A stretch of DNA of 64,000 nucleotides, taken from Virgibacillus_P tibetensis. GTDB lineage: Bacteria > Bacillota > Bacilli > Bacillales > Amphibacillaceae. This document shows positions 25,624 to 34,730 of the stretch, piece after piece. The DNA lies in contig NZ_JARZFX010000010.1 of assembly GCF_036026595.1 (NCBI RefSeq), forward strand, positions 1 to 64,000, in the 5' to 3' direction. The position numbers were made by a program, and so were the translations under genes. Below the pieces are notes generated by a model. The model ran no database searches. It saw nothing but the letters and a program-made list of their open reading frames with translations, and had not been told where the DNA came from. Each line of letters opens with the position of its first letter. Positions within the stretch are counted from its first letter, which is position 1.

Positions 25624-25636
25624 CGAAACACCTCCT

Positions 25637-26452
25637 CTATTTGCTCTTACCTAATTCAATCGAGCGGTCGCGTGCATTTTCCACACATTCCTTTACAATT
25701 CTCTGAAAATCATTCTTCTCCAATGATTCGAGACCTGCCTGTGTAGTTCCTGCAGGGCTGGTTATTTTTTTTCGTAAAACATCCGCTGGTTCTCCTGATT
25801 TTTTCAGCATTTCACCTGCGCCACGAATTGTTTGAGCGATTAAATCTTTCGCTGTTTCTCTATCTAATCCTGACTCTACTGCAGTTTTTTCCATTGCTTC
25901 TACTAGATAATAAATATATGCAGGACCACTTCCGGAAATCCCTGTTACGATATGCATTTTATCTTCCTCAACAATTGCAGTTGTTCCAATTGTTTCAAAC
26001 AACTCCTTTGCCTCTTTAAGCTGTTCAGTTGTCGCATACTTCCCGGCTGAAATAGCTGTCGCAGAATAGCCAATAGATGCAGATGTATTAGGCATTGCGC
26101 GAATAACTGGTGCATTAACGCCGATTAAATCAGTAATAGTATCCGTCGATATCCCGGCAACTACTGAAATAAATAACTGATTTGGTTTAACAAACTCTTT
26201 TATTGACTGGATGGCAGCTTCGAGATCGTAGGGCTTGGTTGAAAGTATAATGATTTCTGCATGTTGTATAACTTTCTCTTTATCCACAATACTTTGTATA
26301 TGGTACCTTTTTTGCAACCTATCAATTCGTTCTTTATTGTTTTTATTTGTAACAATAATTTGCTCATCATCCACTATTTCTGCTTTCACTATTCCGGCGA
26401 TAATAGCCTCAGCCATTGATCCTGCACCGATAAATGCGATTTTTTTATTCAT
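25637..26452 (-). CDS. proI: Pyrroline-5-carboxylate reductase (ProI-like)
   Basis: The enzyme catalyses the last step of proline synthesis, reducing P5C with NAD(P)H. The 271-residue protein has the Rossmann motif AFIGAGSMAEAIIAG at the N-terminus, IRAMPNTSASIG, GSGPAYIYYLVEAM and the C-terminal SPAGTTQAGLESLE signature. Bacilli have several paralogues (proG, proH, proI); the symbol is the best guess. No proline biosynthesis partner is adjacent. Confidence 0.88.
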   Translation of the reverse strand: MNKKIAFIGAGSMAEAIIAGIVKAEIVDDEQIIVTNKNNKERIDRLQKRYHIQSIVDKEKVIQHAEIIILSTKPYDLEAAIQSIKEFVKPNQLFISVVAGISTDTITDLIGVNAPVIRAMPNTSASIGYSATAISAGKYATTEQLKEAKELFETIGTTAIVEEDKMHIVTGISGSGPAYIYYLVEAMEKTAVESGLDRETAKDLIAQTIRGAGEMLKKSGEPADVLRKKITSPAGTTQAGLESLEKNDFQRIVKECVENARDRSIELGKSK

Positions 26453-26723
26453 TTTAATAAACTCCCTTATTAAGATATAATCTAAGCCGCACCCAGTAAG
26501 TAATTTTATAAAAGTATGTACTTATAAAATCGTATTATACTATTGTCAACCATCCAAGATTAAAATTGTAAATAACTAAAAATAGCTAAAATAAACATAG
26601 GATCTACTATAAGTTAAGATAGAAGATACGAGTCAATTACAACAATTAGAGCAATGAAAACTTCCATATTTGCTTCACTGATTTATTAAAGATGAAGGGT
26701 AATTAACTGTAGTATATAGTAAA
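26453..26723. other. Non-coding stretch upstream of proI
   Basis: AT-rich, with no convincing gene. It must hold the proI promoter (minus strand). I see no T-box or other recognised riboswitch. Confidence 0.5.
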
Positions 26724-26754
26724 AAAACCGCTACATTAGTAACGGTTTTTAATA
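26724..26754 (-). terminator. Terminator of tRNA-Ser
   Basis: AAAAAACCG and CGGTTTTT arms enclose CTACATTAGTAA. It lies about 35 bp past the tRNA 3' end on the minus strand, with a T-rich tail. Confidence 0.8.
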
Positions 26755-26785
26755 TCTCCAAAATTATGCGCTGTTTTAAAATAAA

Positions 26786-26878
26786 TGGAGGAGGTAGAGG
26801 GATTCGAACCCCCGCGCGGTTTGACCCGCCTGTCGGTTTTCAAGACCGATCCCTTCAGCCGAACTTGGGTATACCTCC
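26786..26878 (-). tRNA. tRNA-Ser (anticodon TGA)
   Basis: A 93-nt class II tRNA with acceptor GGAGGTA/TACCTCC, a long variable arm, anticodon loop CTTGAAA (anticodon TGA), T-arm with GTTCGAATCC and an encoded CCA. The base before CCA (position 73) reads T rather than the G that is usual for bacterial tRNA-Ser. It is downstream of serS, as trnSL-Ser1 is in B. subtilis. Confidence 0.95.
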
Positions 26879-27040
26879 GTGACGACAAGATATAATATAT
26901 CATGCATCATTTTTAGTGTCAATTATTTTTGCTGCTTTTTCCGACATTTTTTTTGGTAAATTAACCCTAAAACCAGTATTGGAAAAGTACAGTGAGAGTA
27001 TCCGCTTATCGTTAACTTTTTGTTCTTTATCATCGCCTAT

Positions 27041-27354
27041 GATATAAAAGACGACGTAACTGCTATGTTGATTTCCAATTCGCACAGTCGCTTTCCACAG
27101 GCGTCGACTGTCCTACGTTCCAATCAACTGCCATAATAGTGAAAGTTCCTGTCTTGATCAATAAAGTAATTACTATCGTCCCATTATTGGACATCATATC
27201 AGCGGAGGAAATATACGTAGACTCCTGCGGGAGGAAAGGCATAGGTGAGACTCCACGTGCGATAGCACAAGGAGGCTCACCAGCCGCCCGCGGAAAGGGA
27301 AGTGTATTTCCGTAGCGGAGTTACGTCAATATCAAGTTAAGTCGCACTTTATAG
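27041..27354. repeat. MITE-like intergenic element, copy C
   Basis: GATATAAAAGACGACGTAAC (27041-27060) and GTTAAGTCGCACTTTATA (27336-27353) are inverted ends with a few mismatches. The interior includes GACTCCTGCGGGAGG, GGAGGCTCACCAGCCGCCCG and TTTCCGTAGCGGAGTTACGTC. This is a dyad-rich type of repeat I recognise as common in Bacillaceae intergenic DNA. There is no protein-coding signal. Confidence 0.7.
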
Positions 27355-27398
27355 ATTTTGAGTAATAAACAACTATTTTGGTTGGAAAGTTGAGTTAA

Positions 27399-28673
27399 TT
27401 AGTTAATAACTTCTTTGCCACCCATATATGAACGCAGCACTTCAGGTACAATCACCGTGCCATCCTCCTGCTGATAGTTCTCTAAAATAGCAGCTACCGT
27501 TCGGCCGATTGCCAAACCAGAACCATTTAACGTATGAACAAATTCCGGTTTTCCTTTTGCATCACGTCGAAAACGTATGCCAGCACGCCTTGCTTGGAAG
27601 TCTTCAAAATTTGAGCAAGAAGAGATTTCACGATACGTATTCTGGCTTGGAATCCACACCTCGATATCATATTTCTTAGCTGCTGTAAAGCCTAAATCAC
27701 CTGTGCACATACTCATCACACGATAAGGGAGATTTAACAGCTGTAGTACCTTCTCAGCATTTCCTGTCAGTGTTTCTAATGTTTCATACGAATCCTCTGG
27801 CTTAGCAAAATGAACTAGCTCTACTTTATTAAATTGATGCTGACGGATTAATCCACGTGTGTCCCGACCGGCAGATCCTGCTTCAGAGCGGAAGCTGCCA
27901 CTGAATGCTACATATTTTTTCGGTAAATCTTCTATGCTGAAAATTTCATCACGATGGTAATTTGTTACTGGAACTTCTGCAGTTGGAACCAGGAAATAAT
28001 CCCACTCTTCCAGTTTAAATGCATCCTCCTCAAACTTAGGAAGCTGGCCAGTTCCTATCATGCTCGTACGGTTCACGATATATGGTGGAAGCATTTCTTC
28101 ATAACCATGCTCATCCGCATGAAGATCCATCATAAAGTTTAAAAGCGCTCGTTCTAATCTGGCGCCGAGGCCCTTATAAAAGACAAAACGGCTTCCTGTA
28201 ACCTTAGCAGCACGTTCAAAATCCAATATGTCCAAGCCTGTTGCTATATCCCAGTGGGGTTGAGTTTCAAAGCCAAATTCTTTTACCTCTCCCCATTTTC
28301 GCGCTTCAATATTATCTTCTTCATCTGCACCAACCGGCACACTTTCATGTGGAATATTTGGAATGGAGAGCATCATATGATCAAGTTTCTCTTCAATTCC
28401 TTTAAGGTCTTTATCAAGTGCGGAGATTTTATCTCCAACCTCACGCATTTCTTTAATAGCAGGATCTGCATCCTTTTTCTCCTTCTTTAAAACAGAGATC
28501 TGTTTAGATGCTTCATTACGCTTTGCTTTCAGTTTTTCCGTTTCAGCAATTAACTCACGGCGTTTTTCATCAAACTCTCCAAATTTTTCAAGTTCCGATA
28601 GATCTTCGCCACGTTTGGTTAACTTAGCCTTTACTTCATCAAAATTATTCCGTAAAAATTTCATGTCTAACAT
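27399..28673 (-). CDS. serS: Seryl-tRNA synthetase
   Basis: SerRS charges tRNA-Ser, and supplies Ser-tRNA-Sec where present. The 424-residue class II synthetase has the N-terminal tRNA-binding antiparallel coiled coil (about residues 30-100), motif 2 FRSEAGSAGRDTRGLIRQHQF and motif 3 NGSGLAIGRTVAAILEN. Its expression is evidently under a T-box leader ending about 70 bp upstream. A tRNA-Ser gene lies downstream. Confidence 0.97.
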   Translation of the reverse strand: MLDMKFLRNNFDEVKAKLTKRGEDLSELEKFGEFDEKRRELIAETEKLKAKRNEASKQISVLKKEKKDADPAIKEMREVGDKISALDKDLKGIEEKLDHMMLSIPNIPHESVPVGADEEDNIEARKWGEVKEFGFETQPHWDIATGLDILDFERAAKVTGSRFVFYKGLGARLERALLNFMMDLHADEHGYEEMLPPYIVNRTSMIGTGQLPKFEEDAFKLEEWDYFLVPTAEVPVTNYHRDEIFSIEDLPKKYVAFSGSFRSEAGSAGRDTRGLIRQHQFNKVELVHFAKPEDSYETLETLTGNAEKVLQLLNLPYRVMSMCTGDLGFTAAKKYDIEVWIPSQNTYREISSCSNFEDFQARRAGIRFRRDAKGKPEFVHTLNGSGLAIGRTVAAILENYQQEDGTVIVPEVLRSYMGGKEVIN

Positions 28674-28744
28674 GTCAATTTCCTCCTAATTAATTTATTA
28701 GTTGAGCTGTCAGAAACAAGCTTGCTAAAATTTTTCAAACAAAA

Positions 28745-29030
28745 AACTCCCGTCCCTATCTAATAGGGACGAGAGTATTATTCCCGCGTTGCCACCCTTG
28801 TTGAAGAAATTACTCTTCCGGCTCACAGTTATTAACGGTACTTAACCGGGTTTATTTACTAATAGATGTTGTTCAACATTTTTATCCTATTTTTGAACAC
28901 CAACTAATTGTTCCATAAACCAGTTCAAGGATGGATTCACAGCATTCAAACATCGATTCGCACCAACCATCGACTCTCTTAAGATAGAATTGCTATTACT
29001 AATTCCTATCAACACTATTAACGAAAAGCG
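28745..29030 (-). promoter_or_regulatory. T-box riboswitch of serS
   Basis: On the minus strand the leader contains an AGAGAG-GGTTGGTG Stem I core, the invariant T-box AAGGGTGGCAACGCGGG (28799-28783) and a terminator CTCTCGTCCCTA/TAGGGACGGGAG with a T-run (28775-28742). A UCC triplet at 28935-28933 in the GTGAA-UCC-AUCC context is the likely specifier, reading serine. Uncharged tRNA-Ser should favour the antiterminator. Confidence 0.93.
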
Positions 29031-29078
29031 AATTTTAAGGATTGCATTTAATTATATATCATCATAGCTAATTTCTGT

Positions 29079-29669
29079 TTAAGATGCAAGTGTTTGTAAA
29101 GATTCTTCCACCATTTGAACAAAATATGCAATAAACCGATTATCATCTGTCAGTTCCGGATGAAAAGCAGTACAAACATATTGGCCTTGCCTTACCGCAA
29201 CAATGCGATCCTGGTAAGTAGCCAGAACTTCTACACTTTTGCCAACTTCCAACACATACGGTGCACGAATAAACACTGCATTAAAATCCTCTGAAACATG
29301 TGCAATTTTAAGGGATGCTTCAAAACTAGCTACTTGTCTGCCAAATGCGTTGCGAGCCACCTTCATATCCATCAATCCCAGATGTGCATCGTCCTGCCCA
29401 TCAATAGCATTTGCCATTAAAATTAACCCAGCACAAGTACCAAAGACAGGTTTCCCCTGTTTACCGAAATCCTGAATTGCTGTGAAAAAGCCATAGCTAT
29501 CAATCAGGCGGCGCATTGTTGTACTTTCGCCACCTGGAAGAATTAACCCATCTATTTCATCAAGCTGTTCCTTACGTTTAACTTCAACAGCACTAGCTCC
29601 ACATGCCTCTATAGATCTAATATGTTCTCGTACAGCACCTTGTAGTGCCAGAACACCAATCGTTGTCAT
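29079..29669 (-). CDS. pdxT: Glutaminase subunit of PLP synthase, PdxT
   Basis: PdxT releases ammonia from glutamine and channels it to PdxS. The 196-residue class I amidotransferase has GLILPGGESTTMRRL, the nucleophile FGTCAGLIL (Cys about residue 79) and the His/Glu dyad HPELTDD near the C-terminus. The start lies 15 bp after pdxS, so the two are cotranscribed. Confidence 0.96.
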   Translation of the reverse strand: MTTIGVLALQGAVREHIRSIEACGASAVEVKRKEQLDEIDGLILPGGESTTMRRLIDSYGFFTAIQDFGKQGKPVFGTCAGLILMANAIDGQDDAHLGLMDMKVARNAFGRQVASFEASLKIAHVSEDFNAVFIRAPYVLEVGKSVEVLATYQDRIVAVRQGQYVCTAFHPELTDDNRFIAYFVQMVEESLQTLAS

Positions 29670-29684
29670 ATGAATTCCTTCTTT

Positions 29685-30569
29685 CTACTCGCTGCGGTCC
29701 TGCATACGGTCATGTGCTGCAATTGTACTCATTTCAATACCCTTCATTGCAGTTCCAAGACCTTTTGAAAGCTCAGCAATTAACTTATAATCTTTATAGT
29801 GTGTAGTTGCTTCAACAATTGCCTTTGCGAATTTAGCTGGGTTATCTGATTTAAAGATACCAGAGCCGACAAAAACTCCATCAGCGCCTAATTCCATCAT
29901 TAATGCCGCATCAGATGGTGTAGCGACCCCGCCTGCAGCAAAGTTAACAACTGGTAAGCGACCTTCTTCGCGAATTTGCAATAAGAGTTCGAAAGGTGCA
30001 CCGATTTCTTTTGCAAATGTCATAACTTCATCTCTGGACATTGCTGAAAGTTTACGAATTTCCGAATTAACTTGGCGTAGATGACGAACTGCTTCTACAA
30101 TATTACCAGTACCTGGCTCGCCTTTTGTACGCAGCATAGATGCACCTTCACCAATACGGCGTGCAGCTTCTCCCAAATTACGGCAACCACAGACAAATGG
30201 TACAGTATAATCAGATTTATTTAAATGAAAGATATCATCTGCAGGAGTCAAGACTTCACTCTCATCAATATAATCAACGCCCATCGCTTCTAATACGCGA
30301 GCTTCAACGATATGACCAATACGGCCCTTTGCCATAACCGGAATAGATACTGCATTCAACACATCTTCTGTTATTGTCGGGTCGGCCATACGAGCAACGC
30401 CACCCGCTGCTCTGATATCAGAAGGAACGCGTTCTAGCGCCATAACAGCAACTGCCCCTGCTTCTTCAGCGATTTTTGCCTGCTCAGCGTTTACTACATC
30501 CATAATGACGCCGCCTTTTTGCATTTCTGCCATACCTCGTTTTACGCGATCTGTACCTGTGTTTGTCAT
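29685..30569 (-). CDS. pdxS: Pyridoxal 5'-phosphate synthase subunit PdxS
   Basis: PdxS builds PLP from ribose 5-phosphate, glyceraldehyde 3-phosphate and ammonia as a dodecamer decorated with PdxT. The 294-residue TIM barrel begins with KRGMAEMQKGGVIMDVVNAEQA and carries the phosphate-binding VVNFAAGGVATPSDAALMME and GVFVGSGIF loops. It is among the most conserved bacterial proteins, and the assignment is secure. Confidence 0.97.
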   Translation of the reverse strand: MTNTGTDRVKRGMAEMQKGGVIMDVVNAEQAKIAEEAGAVAVMALERVPSDIRAAGGVARMADPTITEDVLNAVSIPVMAKGRIGHIVEARVLEAMGVDYIDESEVLTPADDIFHLNKSDYTVPFVCGCRNLGEAARRIGEGASMLRTKGEPGTGNIVEAVRHLRQVNSEIRKLSAMSRDEVMTFAKEIGAPFELLLQIREEGRLPVVNFAAGGVATPSDAALMMELGADGVFVGSGIFKSDNPAKFAKAIVEATTHYKDYKLIAELSKGLGTAMKGIEMSTIAAHDRMQDRSE

Positions 30570-30600
30570 CTTGTTTCCCCCTAAGTTTTTTAGTTATAAA

Positions 30601-31935
30601 TTAATTAAATAATCCTTTTATCCAATCTACCGCTGAAGAAAATATATCAACGAAGAAGTCTCCTATTGCCCCTAAAGTGAGCATAAACCAGTTTGACTTT
30701 TCTACTGATTCATCAGCAACCAAGTCAATGAAACTGCTGTTATCAGAGAAGATATATCCATAATCAATGTCACCTTCAAATACAAGTTCCGCTGTTCCAA
30801 TCACTTCGCCTTTTTCAATCGGAGCTGATAACTTGCCATCAGCATTTAATTTATCTTGATCGATTGTATAGTTAAGACCGTAAAGATCTGCTTCATCAGG
30901 TTTAATCGGAATAGTAACTGCCTCATTGATAGACACACTTACTGAGTCCTCTTTTCCTTTAGCAACAGGAATTTCTGATTGATCTTCTACTTGATAACCA
31001 ACCGGGAATACTTCCTGTGATTCGAATTTAGAAAACCCATAATCAAAAAGCTTTGCGGTTTGGCGGAATCGTTCTATTTCACTATCTGTTTTCATAACTA
31101 CAGATATTAAACGTTGTCCATCTCGTTCTGCTGTTCCAGTAAAACTATATCCAGCTAAATCAGTATAGCCTGTTTTTAATCCATCAACCCCCTCATAGAA
31201 AAATTGTTTTAAGAAAGTTGTTTCATGTGGCAGCATATGGTTCCAATTACGGATCTCTTTTCCTTCAAATTCTGTTGAAGGGACGCTGGATATCTTTAAT
31301 GACTCAGGATAATCCTGAATTAAATAATAAGCAAGCATTGCTGATGACCTGGCTGATAACAGGTTGGTAGCATTTGGATCTGTTCCTTCAGGGTAATTTT
31401 CACCCAGTGATTCATTATCGAGTCCAGTAGTATTAACAAATTCAAATTCAGGAAGACCCATTTCTTCTCCCTTTGCATTCATCATTTTAACAAATTCACC
31501 TTCTGAACCAGCAATGAGTTCAGCTAGTGCTATGGATGTCGCATTATCTGAGTTAATTGCCATAGCTTCATATAGTTCTTCTACATTATATTCTTTATTC
31601 TGTCTTAAACCAACACCAGAAAAATTATTATTTGCTGAAATACTGTATGGATAGTCACTGATCTCCGTTGTTGTTTCCCAGCTTATTTGTCCATTTTCGA
31701 TTGCTTCCCATACAAGGTATTCTGTCATCATTTTAGTCATACTAGCTGGAGGCAATGCTTCATCTGTATTTTTAGCGTACAGTATTTTCCCTGTAGCAGC
31801 ATCAATCAATATAGCTGATTCAGCCTCTACATCAAACGTTTCTGCATGAGCAGACATTGGCTGTGTAATCACTGCCGAAATTGTTAGTAACCCTATAAGT
31901 AAAAATGAAAAACTTTGTTTTATAGTTTGTTTCAA
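30601..31935 (-). CDS. dacA: D-alanyl-D-alanine carboxypeptidase DacA (PBP5)
   Basis: DacA trims the terminal D-Ala from peptidoglycan pentapeptides. The 444-residue product has a Sec signal peptide (cleavage probably after AHA, about residue 31), the catalytic SMTK, the SDN triad element, the KTG box in VDGLKTGYT, and the C-terminal PBP5 beta domain with a membrane-anchoring amphipathic helix at the end. The start is TTG at 31935, behind GGAGGT with a 7-nt spacer; upstream in-frame codons lack a ribosome site and would bury the signal peptide. Confidence 0.95.
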   Translation of the reverse strand: MKQTIKQSFSFLLIGLLTISAVITQPMSAHAETFDVEAESAILIDAATGKILYAKNTDEALPPASMTKMMTEYLVWEAIENGQISWETTTEISDYPYSISANNNFSGVGLRQNKEYNVEELYEAMAINSDNATSIALAELIAGSEGEFVKMMNAKGEEMGLPEFEFVNTTGLDNESLGENYPEGTDPNATNLLSARSSAMLAYYLIQDYPESLKISSVPSTEFEGKEIRNWNHMLPHETTFLKQFFYEGVDGLKTGYTDLAGYSFTGTAERDGQRLISVVMKTDSEIERFRQTAKLFDYGFSKFESQEVFPVGYQVEDQSEIPVAKGKEDSVSVSINEAVTIPIKPDEADLYGLNYTIDQDKLNADGKLSAPIEKGEVIGTAELVFEGDIDYGYIFSDNSSFIDLVADESVEKSNWFMLTLGAIGDFFVDIFSSAVDWIKGLFN

Positions 31936-32072
31936 CTTTCTTACCTCCAAGTTGTAGTTTACGCTTATCGTTGCTGCATTCACATGAAGTGAAACTTTAT
32001 ATGGGGGTACTGCCCATTTACCTTCATTAAAATTAAAATGGAGCACCTTAGCTATTTTACCACATAAAAATA

Positions 32073-32105
32073 CAAAAAAATAGACAGGGAATAGTCCCTA
32101 TCTAT
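32073..32105 (-). terminator. Terminator of guaB
   Basis: ATAGACAGGGA (32080-32090) and TCCCTATCTAT (32095-32105) form an 11-bp stem with one mismatch. The minus-strand T-run is seven long. Confidence 0.85.
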
Positions 32106-32135
32106 AAAATTTACACAGGTAATAAATACTAGTTG

Positions 32136-33605
32136 CTATACAGAGTAATTGGGCGCCTCTTTCGTAATCTGCACATCATGTGGGTGACTCTCACGCAAAC
32201 CAGCATTTGTAATGCGGATAAACTGACCGTCACGGCGTAATTCTTCAATCGAGCCTGTCCCACAATAGCCCATTCCGGCTCGCAAACCACCAATTAACTG
32301 GTGAACGGTGTCTGCAAGTTGCCCTTTATAGGCAACCCTACCTTCAATGCCTTCAGGTACAAGCTTCTTGGCTTCAGATGATTCTTGGAAATAACGATCC
32401 TTCGATCCCGCTTTCATAGCACCAACTGATCCCATTCCCCGGTATACCTTATACTGTCTTCCCTGGAAAATTTCCGTTTCCCCCGGACTTTCACTAACAC
32501 CTGCAAACATACTTCCTAACATCACAGCATGTGCACCTGCTGCCAGAGCTTTTACAATATCACCCGAATACTTGATGCCTCCATCTGCGATAATTGGAAC
32601 ACCATACGGTTGAGCAGCTACTGCACAATCATGAACTGCTGTTATCTGTGGAACTCCTATACCTGCTACCACGCGTGTGGTACATATTGATCCAGGACCG
32701 ATTCCAACTTTCACAATCGATGCACCTGCTTCAATTAAATCTTTCGTTGCTTCAGCAGTTGCTACATTACCAGCAATAATATCTAAATTTGGATAGGATT
32801 GACGGACTTTCTTGACTTGATCAATTACACCCTGTGAATGTCCGTGTGCAGTATCAATTACAATTACGTCTACACCAGCATCAACGAGTTTTTCGATACG
32901 CTTTAAAGCGTCAGCCGTAACCCCTACAGCAGCACCTACAAGTAATCTGCCCTGTGTGTCTTTCGCTGCATTTGGAAATTCAATGACTTTTTCAATATCC
33001 TTAATGGTAATCAGACCTTTTAGGATTCCGCTCTCATCTACTAATGGCAGCTTTTCAATCTTAAATTGCTGCAAAAGTTTCTCAGCCTCTTCTAATGTCG
33101 TTCCTACTGGAGCTGTGACAAGGTTTTCACTCGTCATTACTTCCGAGATCAGAATGGAATAGTCCTGAATAAAACGTAAATCGCGGTTCGTCAATATACC
33201 TACCAATTTCTTTTCTTCAATTGAGTTAACTATCGGAACACCAGATATACGGAATTTACCCATAAGATGCTCAGCATCATAAACTTGATGTTCTGGCGTA
33301 AGGAAAAACGGATTTGTTATAACTCCACTTTCTGAACGCTTCACTCGGTCAACTTGTTCTGCTTGATCTTCAATTGACATATTTTTATGAACAACACCAA
33401 ACCCACCTTGACGGGCCATTGCAATAGCCATGGAGGCTTCTGTTACTGTGTCCATTCCGGCACTGATAAAAGGTGCCTTCAGTTTTAGATTAGATGTTAA
33501 ATCTGTACTTACCTGAACATCCTTCGGCAATACTTCTGATTTAGCAGGCATCAACAGCACATCATCAAACGTTAAACCTTCTTTAGAAAACTTATCTTCT
33601 CTCAT
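32136..33605 (-). CDS. guaB: IMP dehydrogenase GuaB
   Basis: GuaB oxidises IMP to XMP, the committed step to GTP. The 489-residue barrel enzyme has the N-terminal KEGLTFDDVLL, a CBS pair (about 95-210) and the catalytic cysteine loop GPGSICTTRVV (about residue 305), followed by the flap region. An upstream start at 33713 has no site. I chose 33605, 6 bp after AAAGGAGG, over the in-frame ATG at 33611, which abuts the site. Confidence 0.97.
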   Translation of the reverse strand: MREDKFSKEGLTFDDVLLMPAKSEVLPKDVQVSTDLTSNLKLKAPFISAGMDTVTEASMAIAMARQGGFGVVHKNMSIEDQAEQVDRVKRSESGVITNPFFLTPEHQVYDAEHLMGKFRISGVPIVNSIEEKKLVGILTNRDLRFIQDYSILISEVMTSENLVTAPVGTTLEEAEKLLQQFKIEKLPLVDESGILKGLITIKDIEKVIEFPNAAKDTQGRLLVGAAVGVTADALKRIEKLVDAGVDVIVIDTAHGHSQGVIDQVKKVRQSYPNLDIIAGNVATAEATKDLIEAGASIVKVGIGPGSICTTRVVAGIGVPQITAVHDCAVAAQPYGVPIIADGGIKYSGDIVKALAAGAHAVMLGSMFAGVSESPGETEIFQGRQYKVYRGMGSVGAMKAGSKDRYFQESSEAKKLVPEGIEGRVAYKGQLADTVHQLIGGLRAGMGYCGTGSIEELRRDGQFIRITNAGLRESHPHDVQITKEAPNYSV

Positions 33606-33771
33606 CTTCATCCTCCTTTTATAGTTAACTATGTATGCATTTATTGTTCCTACGCAGACTAGGTAGATACTTCTATTTTTACTTACAATACGCCAACATA
33701 TGAGCTTTTTCAACTACCTAAAAAAAATAAATAGATTCAAAATATTACAACAGTGACGAGGTTGATTTTTT

Positions 33772-34713
33772 ATGAAGGAAATAAACGATTTTTATACATT
33801 TTTAAAATCACAGCAGACAGCACAATCTTACTTACAACAATGTTATGAAAATATAGAAGTTGTAGATGCAGAAGCAAAAAGTTATAAAAATTGCAGCGCA
33901 TTTATATATTATCTAGACCATGGCAACAGGTTCTACGAAAACGGTAAAAGACTGGATATGTTTGCTCAGCCTGTTTTGTATTTTTATGGGATGGTCCATT
34001 TATTAAAAGCATGCCTGCTTACAAAACGTCCAGACTACCCAGAATCCACAAGCCTTCTTTCTCATGGTGTTACAGCCAGAAAAAGAAAAAGAAAAAATTA
34101 TACCTTTATGGATGATGAGGTAAAAGTACAGCAAAACGGTTTGTTTCCATACTTTTCCACTCATCTATTTGCTAAAAATAAACTTCCTTTTGAGAAAGTA
34201 AAAATGGTGGATCTTTTTGCCTTAATTCCTGAAATGAACACTTTATTCGACTTTCAGAAGAAAGGGAAGCTAATTCAAGTCGGTGTAATTCATTCAAAGC
34301 TTCTCCAGTTTCCAAGCTATTTATTAGACAGCCATCATTTAACTGCAAATGCTTTTATCCAGCGAATTAAAGTATATTTGCCTGAAATTAAGTATACTGA
34401 TATAGACAATTCAGCAATCTCTATGGAGTTAATGAGCCCGCTTACCAGAGTAGACGGACCATTCTTTAAGCATAAAAATGGGAAAATCTTTTTTCCAATC
34501 CATAGAGAAAATTTCCTGCCACTATCCGAAGTAATGGTTCATTACTTGTTACTTTACAACCTGAGTATGCTTTGTCGATATGACGCAGAATGGTGGGGCG
34601 ATTTATTGGTGACAAAGCCAGATATTGACTTTCCATTTATTGCACAGTTCATTGAGCAGTCAGCAGAAAAAATACCTTTATTGCTAGGGGAAGAAATATT
34701 TAATTCTGTATAG
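33772..34713 (+). CDS. yaaC: YaaC family protein
   Basis: A conserved Bacillaceae protein of unknown function, 313 residues, soluble, divergent from guaB as in B. subtilis. Typical family features are the FYGMVHLLKACLLTKRPDYPESTS segment and LSHGVTARKRKRK. It has no known catalytic motif and I can add no function. Confidence 0.9.
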   Translation: MKEINDFYTFLKSQQTAQSYLQQCYENIEVVDAEAKSYKNCSAFIYYLDHGNRFYENGKRLDMFAQPVLYFYGMVHLLKACLLTKRPDYPESTSLLSHGVTARKRKRKNYTFMDDEVKVQQNGLFPYFSTHLFAKNKLPFEKVKMVDLFALIPEMNTLFDFQKKGKLIQVGVIHSKLLQFPSYLLDSHHLTANAFIQRIKVYLPEIKYTDIDNSAISMELMSPLTRVDGPFFKHKNGKIFFPIHRENFLPLSEVMVHYLLLYNLSMLCRYDAEWWGDLLVTKPDIDFPFIAQFIEQSAEKIPLLLGEEIFNSV

Positions 34714-34730
34714 AACGAAAGGTACTAGCT

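Noticed and set aside
26900..27085. 61-codon minus-strand frame between tRNA-Ser and serS
   Set aside because: It runs into the end of a repeat element, has no good ribosome site and no family features.
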